A stretch of DNA of 64,000 nucleotides from NCBI GenBank assembly GCA_026390555.1, contig JAPLFS010000032.1, positions 16,001 to 80,000 of the forward strand, in the 5' to 3' direction. This stretch comes from Pseudomonadota bacterium (GTDB lineage Bacteria; Bdellovibrionota_C; UBA2361; OMII01). Numbering within the stretch: the first letter of the stretch is position 1; each line of letters opens with the position of its first letter. The notes under the pieces were generated by a model. It saw nothing but the letters and a program-made list of their open reading frames with translations, was not told the origin of the DNA and did not search any database. The translations under genes were made by a program, and so were the position numbers. This document shows positions 9,444 to 19,719 of this stretch, piece by piece.

Positions 9444-10611
9444 GATAATCCCCCTCTGGATGAAAGATGCTGGTTGGATGACAGGGCGCCTGATGCAGCA
9501 CCTCTACAATCCTGACCGACCTTTCAGCTTGGGCCGCCGCCCTCATCACTGCATCTCGAAAGAGCTCACGCGATACGAGTTGCGAGCAGGAGAACGTCAC
9601 AAGCAAACCGCCCGGCTTAATATGCTTTAGCGCAAGTGCATTTATCGTTTCGTATCCATGTAAGGCGCGCTGAACTGCGCGTTGATGTTTTGCAAATGCC
9701 GGTGGATCCAGCACAATAAGATCAAAGGTATCTGGAATCTGCGTAAGATAACTAAAGCAGTCGGCAACCTCTGAGTGGTGCTGCACACTCGCAAAATTAG
9801 CGACCACGTTTTGTCGACATAGATCGATCGCTGACTTAGAGGCATCGACCGATACCACCGATTCAGCGCCCCCTGCGAATCCATAAACCGAGAATGCTCC
9901 GGTATAACAGAACGCATTGAGCATATGCTTGCCCTTTGCATATCCCCGAATCTTTGCGCGATTTACCCGCTGATCTAGAAAAAATCCCGTCTTTTGTCCG
10001 TTTGTAACATCGGCAATAAATCGCAATCCATTTTCAGAAAACGCCACAACCTGCGGTGGTTCAGGGATGAGCATCTCAGGCTGCTTGCCCTCTTCATCGA
10101 GATCCAATTGAGCTTCAACACGACGAAAAACTACCTGCTTAATTTTGAGCTGCTGCTCGGCCCGTAAAAGCTCATCTATCGACTCCTTTAGTCTCCACAT
10201 ACCGTGCGAGTGGCCCTGCACAACCGCGGTCTCTCCGTAGAGATCGATCACTAAGCCCGGCAGCTCATCGCCCTCTCCGTGAACAAGGCGAAATCCTGTA
10301 GTCTGCGGATCCTCGAGTAGGCCAATTGCGCGGCGAAAATTAATGGCAGAGGTAATCTTCTCCCTGATTAGCAGCAGCTCGTCCTCGGACTCTCTGAACG
10401 AAAGCATACGCACGGCGATTCCACGTGTGCCCCAGTGTCCACAACCGAGTAAACTGCCATCCTTTGAACGAACCTCAACCAAACATCCGTTCTGTAGGGT
10501 GCCCTGTTTCTCTGCTATGGCACCAGAAAAAACCCATGGATGTCGACGCCTTACGGATATATCTCGGCCTTGGCGTAGCACAACAAGGGGATTGGTACCT
10601 TTGGTAGACAT
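9415..10611 (-). CDS. Class I SAM-dependent rRNA methyltransferase, RlmI/RlmK-like (PUA + Rossmann)
   Basis: 398 residues. The N-terminal PUA region begins RRRHPWVFSGAIAEKQG, then an EEHEE-like middle domain, then the methyltransferase: QKTGFFLDQRVNR (about 215), LNAFCYTGAFSVYGFAGGA (motif I, SAM binding), VVSVDASKSAID, and the target motif LIVLDPPAFAK (D-P-P). This is the layout of RlmI, which makes m5C1962 in 23S rRNA, and of the related YwbD family. The C-terminus LVTFSCSQLVSRELFRDAV carries the catalytic Cys. Convergent with, and overlapping by 29 bp, the phosphoesterase gene. Confidence 0.88.
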   Translation of the reverse strand: MSTKGTNPLVVLRQGRDISVRRRHPWVFSGAIAEKQGTLQNGCLVEVRSKDGSLLGCGHWGTRGIAVRMLSFRESEDELLLIREKITSAINFRRAIGLLEDPQTTGFRLVHGEGDELPGLVIDLYGETAVVQGHSHGMWRLKESIDELLRAEQQLKIKQVVFRRVEAQLDLDEEGKQPEMLIPEPPQVVAFSENGLRFIADVTNGQKTGFFLDQRVNRAKIRGYAKGKHMLNAFCYTGAFSVYGFAGGAESVVSVDASKSAIDLCRQNVVANFASVQHHSEVADCFSYLTQIPDTFDLIVLDPPAFAKHQRAVQRALHGYETINALALKHIKPGGLLVTFSCSQLVSRELFRDAVMRAAAQAERSVRIVEVLHQAPCHPTSIFHPEGDYLKGLVLYVE

Positions 10612-10667
10612 GCGATCCTGCTTAAAGAGAAAATACGGTTAAGTCACAGTAGCGGCTAAAAACCCCA

Positions 10668-10673
10668 TATAAT
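10668..10673 (+). promoter_or_regulatory. Candidate -10 box (TATAAT) in front of a structured leader
   Basis: A perfect TATAAT stands at 10668-10673 on the plus strand, about 140 bp before the unknown gene at 10815. No good -35 lies at 17 bp; CACAGT at 10645 is weak. Transcription from here would start near 10680 and read straight into the hairpin region at 10689-10743. Confidence 0.4.
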
Positions 10674-10679
10674 GGTATG

Positions 10680-10780
10680 GGTGAAGTCCTTAGCCTACCC
10701 CCCATTCATGTGGGAGTACATCGGTTTTGTACGGCAAGCTAAGAGGCTATCCGCAAAGAAATCAGATCTTAGGGTAGTAA
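10680..10780 (+). ncRNA. Possible structured leader RNA or small RNA
   Basis: Three nested complementary pairs are visible: CTTAGC (10689-10694) with GCTAAG (10738-10743) enclosing two hairpins, CCCA/TGGG (10701-10704, 10711-10714) and GTACA/TGTAC (10716-10720, 10728-10732), i.e. a three-way junction. Alternative pairings exist: CTACCC (10696-ish) with GGGTAG (10773-ish), and TAGCCT with AGGCTA near 10745, which would disrupt the first stem. It does not match any riboswitch, 6S, tmRNA or SRP consensus that I know. No clear terminator follows. Could be a cis-regulatory leader of the next gene or chance structure. Confidence 0.3.
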
Positions 10781-10814
10781 CAAACGTAGTTATTCTCGGT
10801 TGTTAGTCGTATTA

Positions 10815-11414
10815 ATGAAAGCTTTTATGCGTATTACCGAAGAAAAACGAGCTCCACTTAAAGAAACGAGCCAACTCTCTGGTCCAGTTGGGTTGCCAGC
10901 TATCTCACCTCTCACGCTATTAAACGCCGAGATTGATATCCGTCTTAGTCCATGGAAGGGCCTAGTAGGAGGCCGAGACTTACCGATCAATCGCGCTGAT
11001 GTTACAAAGGCTCTCGCCCTCATCGACCCTGATCTTCGCCCATTTAAAGACCCTAGCCTAATTACCTGTGGGGCCCGTGATAGGGTTTGGAAGAGCCTCT
11101 CTCAGGGTGAGGTAAAGGCGGCCCTAATCGCTGCAATGCTCTGTTTTGAGGCGTTCAGTCGCATCTCAAACCTCAAAGAGATCAATAAATTCAACCTCCC
11201 ATCCTCCGATTTTGTTATCGGGGTTATTGAAAGCACCACTATTGATCCCGATACCAAGGGACTGGCGGTTCTCATCATGCTACAGCAGCAGATAGGCACC
11301 CTTGGGATCCAGGCTCTAAGACAATTAAGCTCATTGGGCCAGCCCTCAGAGTTCCTTTCAAGCACCATGGAGGCCGCAACTCGCCGCCTGAATAACGCGC
11401 TAAGAGCGGTCTAA
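10815..11414 (+). CDS. Hypothetical protein, unrecognised
   Basis: About 199 residues from ATG 10815; an in-frame TTG at 10800 and an ATG at 10827 are alternatives, and none has a clear ribosome site. No signal peptide or membrane helix. It is a mixed alpha-rich protein with a Leu/Ala-rich C-terminal half (VLIMLQQQIGTLGIQALRQL, then an amphipathic helix TMEAATRRLNNALRAV). Codon use looks like the surrounding genes, so I take it as real. It stands alone between the RlmI-like gene and pyrG, behind a possible structured leader. I do not recognise the family. Confidence 0.6.
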   Translation: MKAFMRITEEKRAPLKETSQLSGPVGLPAISPLTLLNAEIDIRLSPWKGLVGGRDLPINRADVTKALALIDPDLRPFKDPSLITCGARDRVWKSLSQGEVKAALIAAMLCFEAFSRISNLKEINKFNLPSSDFVIGVIESTTIDPDTKGLAVLIMLQQQIGTLGIQALRQLSSLGQPSEFLSSTMEAATRRLNNALRAV

Positions 11415-11533
11415 ATATCGCCTCCCCCTGAAGTCTTACACTACATCCTGTATCCGGCCCTGCAAAGTTGTACATGTGCCGAATATCGTTGCAATAATTC
11501 GCACTAAAATCCTACTCTCCTGAATTGTCTTAG

Positions 11534-14151
<2,618 letters not shown>

Positions 14152-14160
14152 AGGAAGCCT

Positions 14161-14793
14161 GTGGCGCTCATACTGACCCGTAAACAGAGCATGCGGCTTG
14201 GGCTCGGTCTATTAGCCGCGTTCTTTATCGGTAGTGGTGCGATAATCTATTCAAAAAATGCCTCTGATATTCCCGCTTCAAGCGAAACGCCCGCGCAGGT
14301 AACGACTGAAAACATCAGCACTCCGAGCCCCAAGGAGCAGCAGCCGATAGGCATCGGCTTTGTATTAAATGACTTTCACCGCAGCTTGGAGCGTGATGGA
14401 AAGGTAGTTTGGGATATCGTTGGCAAGCGTGGGCAGTACAATGCCCTCGCAAATTCTGCGCGCATTGAGGAGGCAAGATTAATCGTTGTGCAGGCAGATG
14501 GAGAGCTGGTCACACTCACCGCAAAGCACGCAGAGCTCCTGCTTTCAGGTACCGAACTTACTAGAGCGGAGCTCTCTGATGATGTGGTTGTTATCTATAA
14601 AGACAACACAACTCTAACAACCTCACGTGCAATTTATGAGGAAAAGACCGGGAGAGTTGAGATCCCTGTGCCGCTCGTACTTGAAAATCCTATGTTCACA
14701 CTAACAGGCAAGCAGGCCGTTGCTCTTGTTGAGTCCCAGGACGTGACGATTTCAAACGGAGTAAAAACCATGATTAAACCGCGCAAGAAATAA
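14161..14793 (+). CDS. lptC: LPS export protein LptC
   Basis: Bitopic periplasmic bridge protein carrying LPS from LptB2FG to LptA. 210 residues from GTG 14161: a single N-terminal helix (GLGLLAAFFIGSGAIIY, about 15-32), a Pro/Ser/Thr linker, then a beta-jellyroll pattern with VWDIVGKRGQYNALANSARIEEARL, typical of LptC (W-x-L-x-A-x-x-A). It lies directly between kdsA and lptA, the conserved Kdo/Lpt order. No lptB follows in this window. Confidence 0.85.
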   Translation: MALILTRKQSMRLGLGLLAAFFIGSGAIIYSKNASDIPASSETPAQVTTENISTPSPKEQQPIGIGFVLNDFHRSLERDGKVVWDIVGKRGQYNALANSARIEEARLIVVQADGELVTLTAKHAELLLSGTELTRAELSDDVVVIYKDNTTLTTSRAIYEEKTGRVEIPVPLVLENPMFTLTGKQAVALVESQDVTISNGVKTMIKPRKK

Positions 14794-14803
14794 AAGATCC
14801 ATC

Positions 14804-15532
14804 ATGAGAATCCTATTTACCATTATCTCCATCCTCTCCTTTGCTAGCAACTCGTGGGCACAGGGCTCTCCCCCTAGCACATCACTCGATAAACTCTCAA
14901 CCAACTCGCTCCTAGATCAGAAAGCCTTTGACAATACCTTCGGCAAACTTCCAACGACCATCACCTCAGACTCGCTTTCTATCAACGCTAAGCAACGCAT
15001 TTTTACCTACAAGGGCAACGTCGTTGTAACCCAGGGCGACCTGCTCATGACATCTAAGATAATTGAGGGTAGCTACAACGAGAGCAACCAGATCCAAAAG
15101 CTGGTGGCAAAGGGGGATGTCGTCATCTCCAAGCAGGAGATTAAGGCAACTAGTCAGCAGGCGATCTACGATGCCACAACCGCTATAGTAACCTTGACCG
15201 ACAATCCGCAGCTACAACAACAGGGGACCGTTCTCATAGCGGATCGAATTAAGATCTTTCTGAATGAGAATCGTAGTCAGGCCGAGGGCTCCGTACGGGT
15301 CACGGTTGTTAACATTAATGATCAGGGAGGCTCGGAGAAAAAGCCGCTCGCAGTCGTAGCGACTCCAGTAGCGACCCCCGTAGCAACCCCCGTAGCAACT
15401 CCACTAGCGACCCCAGTAGTAACCCCATCTACAACCCCGACTTCAGCGCAACCAGTTGCGATAAAGAAAAAATCCACTGTAAAGAGTAAGGCCAAATCAG
15501 CCTTAAAAAAAAGACGCGCTAACGCAGCCTAA
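14804..15532 (+). CDS. lptA: LPS export protein LptA with low-complexity C-terminal tail
   Basis: Periplasmic LPS-bridge protein, 242 residues. Signal peptide MRILFTIISILSFASNSWAQ, then an OstA-type domain: ITSDSLSINAKQRIFTYKGN, VVVTQGDLLM, LVAKGDVVISKQEIKATSQQAIYD, AEGSVRVTV. After about residue 180 there is a run of ValAlaThrPro units and a Lys/Arg-rich end, both absent from typical LptA. The unit is encoded by a tandem 12-bp repeat near 15360-15430. Operon partner of lptC (10-bp gap). Confidence 0.88.
   Translation: MRILFTIISILSFASNSWAQGSPPSTSLDKLSTNSLLDQKAFDNTFGKLPTTITSDSLSINAKQRIFTYKGNVVVTQGDLLMTSKIIEGSYNESNQIQKLVAKGDVVISKQEIKATSQQAIYDATTAIVTLTDNPQLQQQGTVLIADRIKIFLNENRSQAEGSVRVTVVNINDQGGSEKKPLAVVATPVATPVATPVATPLATPVVTPSTTPTSAQPVAIKKKSTVKSKAKSALKKRRANAA
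15360..15431 (+). repeat. Tandem 12-bp repeat inside lptA encoding (Val-Ala-Thr-Pro)n
   Basis: Six near-identical 12-bp units of the type GTAGCAACCCCC occur in a row, in frame. Whole-unit gain or loss would change the tail length by four residues without a frameshift, so the tract could vary between strains. Confidence 0.75.
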
Positions 15533-15550
15533 TCGCCCCTGGAATAAGCG

Positions 15551-16570
15551 TTACCAACGGATAAGATTTCCACCCCAGGTAAATCCAGCTCCGAAGGCAA
15601 GGGTCATAACGAGCGCCCCCTCTTTAAGAATCCCCTGTTGTTGCGCCTCTGAGAGGCAGATCGGAATAGTAGCAGCGGTCGTATTACCGTAGCGCTGAAT
15701 ATTGTTAAATACCCTCTCTGGCGCAACTCCGAGCTGTTGCCGCACCATCTCATTAATGCGCAGGTTCGCTTGGTGAGGAACGATTAGATCAATCTGCTCT
15801 GCGCTCACTCCATTGCGGGTCATTAATACATTGGCACTCTCGAGTAGGCGCGTGACTGCGTTCTTAAACACAACTTTCCCCTCCATCTGCGGATGAACAA
15901 GCCCCTGCTCAAGATCTGAAGAGCGCAGAAATCCAGGTATCGCCGTGCCGGGGGCCTTCATACAGAGCACATCCGCTCCACTGCCATCGCTTCCAAGGTA
16001 TGAGTCTATAATTCCGCGCTGAGAAAGATCGCCGTCGTGCGCAACTTCACACCCTTCGATAGTAAGCGCCCCCGCTCCATCTCCGAAAAGGACAGACATC
16101 TCACGCCCTCGGGTAGTTAGATCCAGCACAGGTGATTGCACCTCTGCGCAAACAAGCAGGATCTTTGAAGCCTGTCGACTCTTTACATAGCCATCAACGC
16201 AGGAGAGTCCGTAGACGAGTCCACTACACTGCGCGCGAATATCAAGCGCTGGAATGGTGCGGCATCCGAGCCGTTGTTGCAGCATTACGCCAACTCCAGG
16301 AAAGTAGTAATCTGGTGAGAGGGTCGCTACCACGATCAGATCAAGATCTTCGGGGGCCCAGCCTGCGAGCTTTAAAGCTCCGCGGGCTGCGATCTCACCA
16401 AGTTGCGAGGTGCTGACGCCCTCATGCTCAATAAAACGACGCTCCTTAATCCCGGTACGCTCGGTAATCCAGGCGTCGTTGGTGTCCATACACTTTGAAA
16501 GGTCGTCGTTAGTGACACGACGTTCGGGCACATAGTGGCTAACTGATCGGATGATGGAGCGAAGAGCCAT
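15551..16570 (-). CDS. fabH: Beta-ketoacyl-ACP synthase III (FabH-like)
   Basis: Initiates fatty acid synthesis by condensing acetyl-CoA with malonyl-ACP. 339 residues: ALDIRAQCSGLVYGLSC carries the active-site Cys, LIVPHQANLRI the His, and RYGNTTAATIPI the Asn of the Cys-His-Asn triad. TDAWITERTGIKERR is the family N-terminal motif. It stands apart from other fab genes here, convergent with lptA, so a role in a specialised starter reaction is possible, but the sequence reads as a standard FabH. Confidence 0.93.
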   Translation of the reverse strand: MALRSIIRSVSHYVPERRVTNDDLSKCMDTNDAWITERTGIKERRFIEHEGVSTSQLGEIAARGALKLAGWAPEDLDLIVVATLSPDYYFPGVGVMLQQRLGCRTIPALDIRAQCSGLVYGLSCVDGYVKSRQASKILLVCAEVQSPVLDLTTRGREMSVLFGDGAGALTIEGCEVAHDGDLSQRGIIDSYLGSDGSGADVLCMKAPGTAIPGFLRSSDLEQGLVHPQMEGKVVFKNAVTRLLESANVLMTRNGVSAEQIDLIVPHQANLRINEMVRQQLGVAPERVFNNIQRYGNTTAATIPICLSEAQQQGILKEGALVMTLAFGAGFTWGGNLIRW

Positions 16571-16628
16571 AACGCTATCCTTTTGGTAACTATTTATCCC
16601 AATAAACTTGTTGGGGATTAAAAAGCTG

Positions 16629-17423
16629 CTATAGCCTAAGCTCCTTACGCATCACCACCCTACTTAGCGCAAGAAGGAGAGCTCGCGGCACAAACCTAGT
16701 ACCGTGAACTAGCAGCTTATTCAATGCTCCATCAACAACGATTGCTTTTCTACCTATAGCTGTAAGGGCCGATTCTACAACCTGTTCTGGGCTGCGATAC
16801 GCACTGTGGTAATCACGCATCCCAGAGCCCGCTTGAAACTCGGTGCTAGTTAACCCAGGTAGAGCCGTCAACACATCCACCCCGCTGCCCTGACACTCCG
16901 CATAGAGCGCCTCCCCAAGGTAAAGATCGAAGGCCTTTGTAGCGCTATACACAGCGAACCACGGGGTTGGAATAGCCCCTACAACGCTAGAGATGATAAT
17001 AATCCCGCCCCTCCTGCGCTCCTTCATGCCGGGCAGGAACTTGCAGGTCAGATCAACCACCGCTCTACAGTTAAGATCGATCATTCCAAGCGCTTTTTCG
17101 CGGGGCGCACTATCAAGGCTCCCGAGCGTTCCAAAGCCGGCGTTGTTAATCAGAAGATCAACCTGCAATCCCTGCCCAGTAACGGTTGCAAAGAGGGTGT
17201 CAGCAGCCTCACGATCCTGAAGATCTAGGATTATTGGAACTACGGCGCCCTTACCGTAGCCCTCTACCTCTAGACGTAGCTGCTCTAAGCGCTCTCCCCG
17301 TCTAGCGACCGCTATAACCGTAAAGCCAAGTGCGGCGAGCTTCTTACAAAACACCGCCCCGATGCCTGAGCTGGCGCCGGTTACGAGCGCAACAGAGCCG
17401 TACCTACTTAGACGATCTTTCAC
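16629..17423 (-). CDS. Short-chain dehydrogenase/reductase (SDR) family protein
   Basis: Classical SDR, 264 residues. NAD(P)-binding TGASSGIG at about 16-23, ARRGERL (basic residues favouring NADPH), NNAGFGTLG, catalytic Ser in IIISSVVG, and Tyr/Lys of YSATK about 155-159. The last 50 residues are hydrophobic/basic, as in the DltE/YqjQ-like branch that acts on lipid or ketone substrates. Substrate unknown. Same strand as fabH upstream of it in reading order, 58 bp apart. Confidence 0.88.
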   Translation of the reverse strand: MKDRLSRYGSVALVTGASSGIGAVFCKKLAALGFTVIAVARRGERLEQLRLEVEGYGKGAVVPIILDLQDREAADTLFATVTGQGLQVDLLINNAGFGTLGSLDSAPREKALGMIDLNCRAVVDLTCKFLPGMKERRRGGIIIISSVVGAIPTPWFAVYSATKAFDLYLGEALYAECQGSGVDVLTALPGLTSTEFQAGSGMRDYHSAYRSPEQVVESALTAIGRKAIVVDGALNKLLVHGTRFVPRALLLALSRVVMRKELRL

Positions 17424-17471
17424 GCTAGTCCTTGAACAACAGTTACTGCAATGCAGCGTGGCTCAGCTCTA

Positions 17472-17969
17472 TTAGAACGGTATGTCGTCATCATTGAATG
17501 TGACCGGCTCATCCGATGTTGCAGCAGCTCTTGGGCCACCATTAGCTACGCGTGGCAGCGCATCTGCTGTTGGAATCCCGGAGAGAACGTTATCGTTTGA
17601 TGGCTCGCTACTGAAATCAGCATCACTCGACATCTCGCCCTTACCACCACCAACGAACTGAATAACATCAGCGATGATCTCGGTCGTATAACGATCCTTG
17701 CCCTCTTTATCCTGCCACTTATTGGTACGGATACGTCCCTCTACGAAAGCTTGGCGTCCCTTCTTAAGGAACTTCGCGCAGTTCTCTGCGGTACGACCGA
17801 AGGTGACTACGTTGTGCCACTCGGTGTGGTCAACCCACTGTCCGCTCTGGTCCTTCTTACGCTCACCTGTCGCTAGTGAAAATCTGCAGATCGCCATCTG
17901 CTGCGGGGTGTATTTCACCTCTGGATCTTTGCCTAAATTGCCCAGTAACATGACCTTATTAATACCCAT
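17472..17969 (-). CDS. ssb: Single-stranded DNA-binding protein
   Basis: 165 residues. OB-fold N-terminus MGINKVMLLGNLGKDPEVKY, WVDHTEWHNVVTFGRTAENC and FVEGRIRTNKWQDKEGK; a flexible linker; and the acidic tip DDDIPF, the protein-docking tail of bacterial SSBs. Upstream (17970-18010) the sequence is very A/T-rich on the coding side. Binds ssDNA as a tetramer in replication and repair. Confidence 0.96.
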   Translation of the reverse strand: MGINKVMLLGNLGKDPEVKYTPQQMAICRFSLATGERKKDQSGQWVDHTEWHNVVTFGRTAENCAKFLKKGRQAFVEGRIRTNKWQDKEGKDRYTTEIIADVIQFVGGGKGEMSSDADFSSEPSNDNVLSGIPTADALPRVANGGPRAAATSDEPVTFNDDDIPF

Positions 17970-18139
17970 ACGAAGCCTCCAAAAAATATACGTAAAAAAA
18001 TATACGCGGTAGTAATCGCAAGCAGCCCCTAAAAGGTTGCGTGAAGCTCCTCTTTATAACTTACTTTTTAGAGCTCTTAAAGGATTGTTTGCTAACTATT
18101 CACAGGGATGCCCTATGTTGCTATGATCTGCCCCCAGCT

Positions 18140-18697
18140 ATGAAGGTCCTAGTTACAACCATCCCCTTTACGGGCATAAAGATCGACGCTCCTATCTCTA
18201 AGGAGGCCCTCAATACCCGCCTGGCAGAGGGCTTACAGTACGATCAGGTCACCTTTGACGAGGCCCCTACGGCCAACCTGACCCTCACCCGTATCCACGG
18301 CGGAGTAGTAGTAAATGGTGTTATTTCAGGCATATGCCGGCAAGGGTGCGCAACCTGCGCAGACCAGGTGCCTAACGAACTAAACGCCCAGATCAGCTGG
18401 GTCCTGCAAACAAGTAGCGACCGTGCGGGCTCAGATGACACCCTCGAGGACCCCGGGGTCATCATCTACGAGGGGGAGCATATCGACCTGGAGGAGCCTC
18501 TTCAGGAGGCTCTGATACTTAACATATCCCCCTTCTGGCACCCGGCACGGGACACAAAAGAACTTTGCCTACTATGCAAGCGTGACTGCTCTAAGAGCTC
18601 CTGGAAAAGCACTGACGATAGTGGTGCGCAGCAGCCGAGCCCCTCCTCCTCCTTTGGAGCGCTACTTAAGGGGGCTCTCGGCAAAAATAAGAGCTGA
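18140..18697 (+). CDS. YceD/DUF177 family protein (23S rRNA accumulation)
   Basis: About 185 residues. Matches the DUF177 pattern: a first beta-rich half, a Cys pair GICRQGCATCADQVP, an acidic stretch, then DLEEPLQEALILNISPF and the C-terminal metal-type pair CLLCKRDC. Members help 50S/23S rRNA accumulation and usually precede rpmF, which is not next door here. I place the start at ATG 18140. A GTG at 18041 has a better ribosome site but would add 33 residues not seen in the family and would read through a TAACTATTCAC motif. Confidence 0.75.
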   Translation: MKVLVTTIPFTGIKIDAPISKEALNTRLAEGLQYDQVTFDEAPTANLTLTRIHGGVVVNGVISGICRQGCATCADQVPNELNAQISWVLQTSSDRAGSDDTLEDPGVIIYEGEHIDLEEPLQEALILNISPFWHPARDTKELCLLCKRDCSKSSWKSTDDSGAQQPSPSSSFGALLKGALGKNKS

Positions 18698-18705
18698 CCT
18701 CCGCA

Positions 18706-19719
18706 TTATGGCTCTAAGAGCTCCTGCATCTCGCGCTCAAGCGTGACCTGATTCCAGCGCAACTCACGCTCCAAGGCCGCACTAAACGAGATACGACTCT
18801 CCCTCATCACCTTATAGAGCTGCATTAATCCTGAGATCCCCTTGCGATTTACTATCGCTCTAAACTGCAGCGCTGCAACGGCATAATCTTGAGAGCTTCC
18901 GGTAAATGGAGCCGCTCGCCCAACAAATCCATCTTTAGCCAGCGCGGTATAAAATTTGGTAACCTTCCCTTTCGGCATACCCTGCATAAAATCTGCGCTA
19001 TATTGCTCAAACCAAGTTGCGAATCCCTCGCTACGCCTAGGATCATTTGGTAACTGTTCAGAACCAAGCAGAAGGAATTCGATCACATGCCCTATCTCGT
19101 GCAGAAGCACCTGTGCAAGGGTCTCATCAGCTAATAACCCAGCTGCGCAATCAGGGCTTACATAATCAGCGATGATATAGATCTGACTTGGTGGGAGCAT
19201 AAACCCCGGGTGCCTACCAAGGCTTAGTTCAGCCGGAAACTGTGCGAGCGCCGTGGCTTTATCGGTGAATACGAGCGACCAATCGCGCCGACCCTGCCGT
19301 ACTTCAGGGGAAAATCTAGCGTTTTTTATGGCTTTATTGGCTGCGGCAGCAGCTTCACTGACGGCGCGTGCCGGACTTTTTCCAAAGCACTCCTCTATCT
19401 TTCTGGGCCATCGAACATTCAGTCGTCCAAGCTCGGTCAAGAGCTCAGCTGTGCGAGCTCCGCCCTCTAACTTAACGTCCTGGGGTGCTGCAATCTGCTT
19501 GCCTGTCAGATCCTGACATACTGCGCCTGCACGAAAGCTCCTTGGAACATCGCGCATGCTTTTTACCTGCTTGAGAGCCCCGTTCTTTTCGGTATAGATG
19601 CAAGACGGCTCAGCCTGCGCAGGAACAACGCATACTAGAAGAGCAAGAGCCGCCGTTATTAGCAGCCTGGTGTGCTGACACCCCTTATGGCCTGAGCGAT
19701 ATCTCCCTTCTTTTTCCAC
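18706..19719 (-). CDS. Secreted gluzincin-like zinc peptidase, uncharacterised
   Basis: 337 residues from GTG 19719 (AAGGAAG upstream). An N-terminal signal peptide (hydrophobic LLITAALALLVCVVPAQA) indicates export. VLLHEIGHVIEF is an HExxH zinc motif, followed about 25 residues later by SEGFATWFEQYS, whose Glu in ExxxW/F context is the third gluzincin ligand. A domain of this kind would be a periplasmic metallopeptidase; substrate unknown. Its first 35 bp overlap the 3' end of lon on the same strand, so it may be co-expressed with Lon. Confidence 0.75.
   Translation of the reverse strand: MEKEGRYRSGHKGCQHTRLLITAALALLVCVVPAQAEPSCIYTEKNGALKQVKSMRDVPRSFRAGAVCQDLTGKQIAAPQDVKLEGGARTAELLTELGRLNVRWPRKIEECFGKSPARAVSEAAAAANKAIKNARFSPEVRQGRRDWSLVFTDKATALAQFPAELSLGRHPGFMLPPSQIYIIADYVSPDCAAGLLADETLAQVLLHEIGHVIEFLLLGSEQLPNDPRRSEGFATWFEQYSADFMQGMPKGKVTKFYTALAKDGFVGRAAPFTGSSQDYAVAALQFRAIVNRKGISGLMQLYKVMRESRISFSAALERELRWNQVTLEREMQELLEP

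Noticed and set aside
10680..10780. 6S RNA, SRP RNA or tmRNA at this hairpin region
   Set aside because: Length and conserved sequence blocks of these RNAs are not present; kept only as an unassigned structure.
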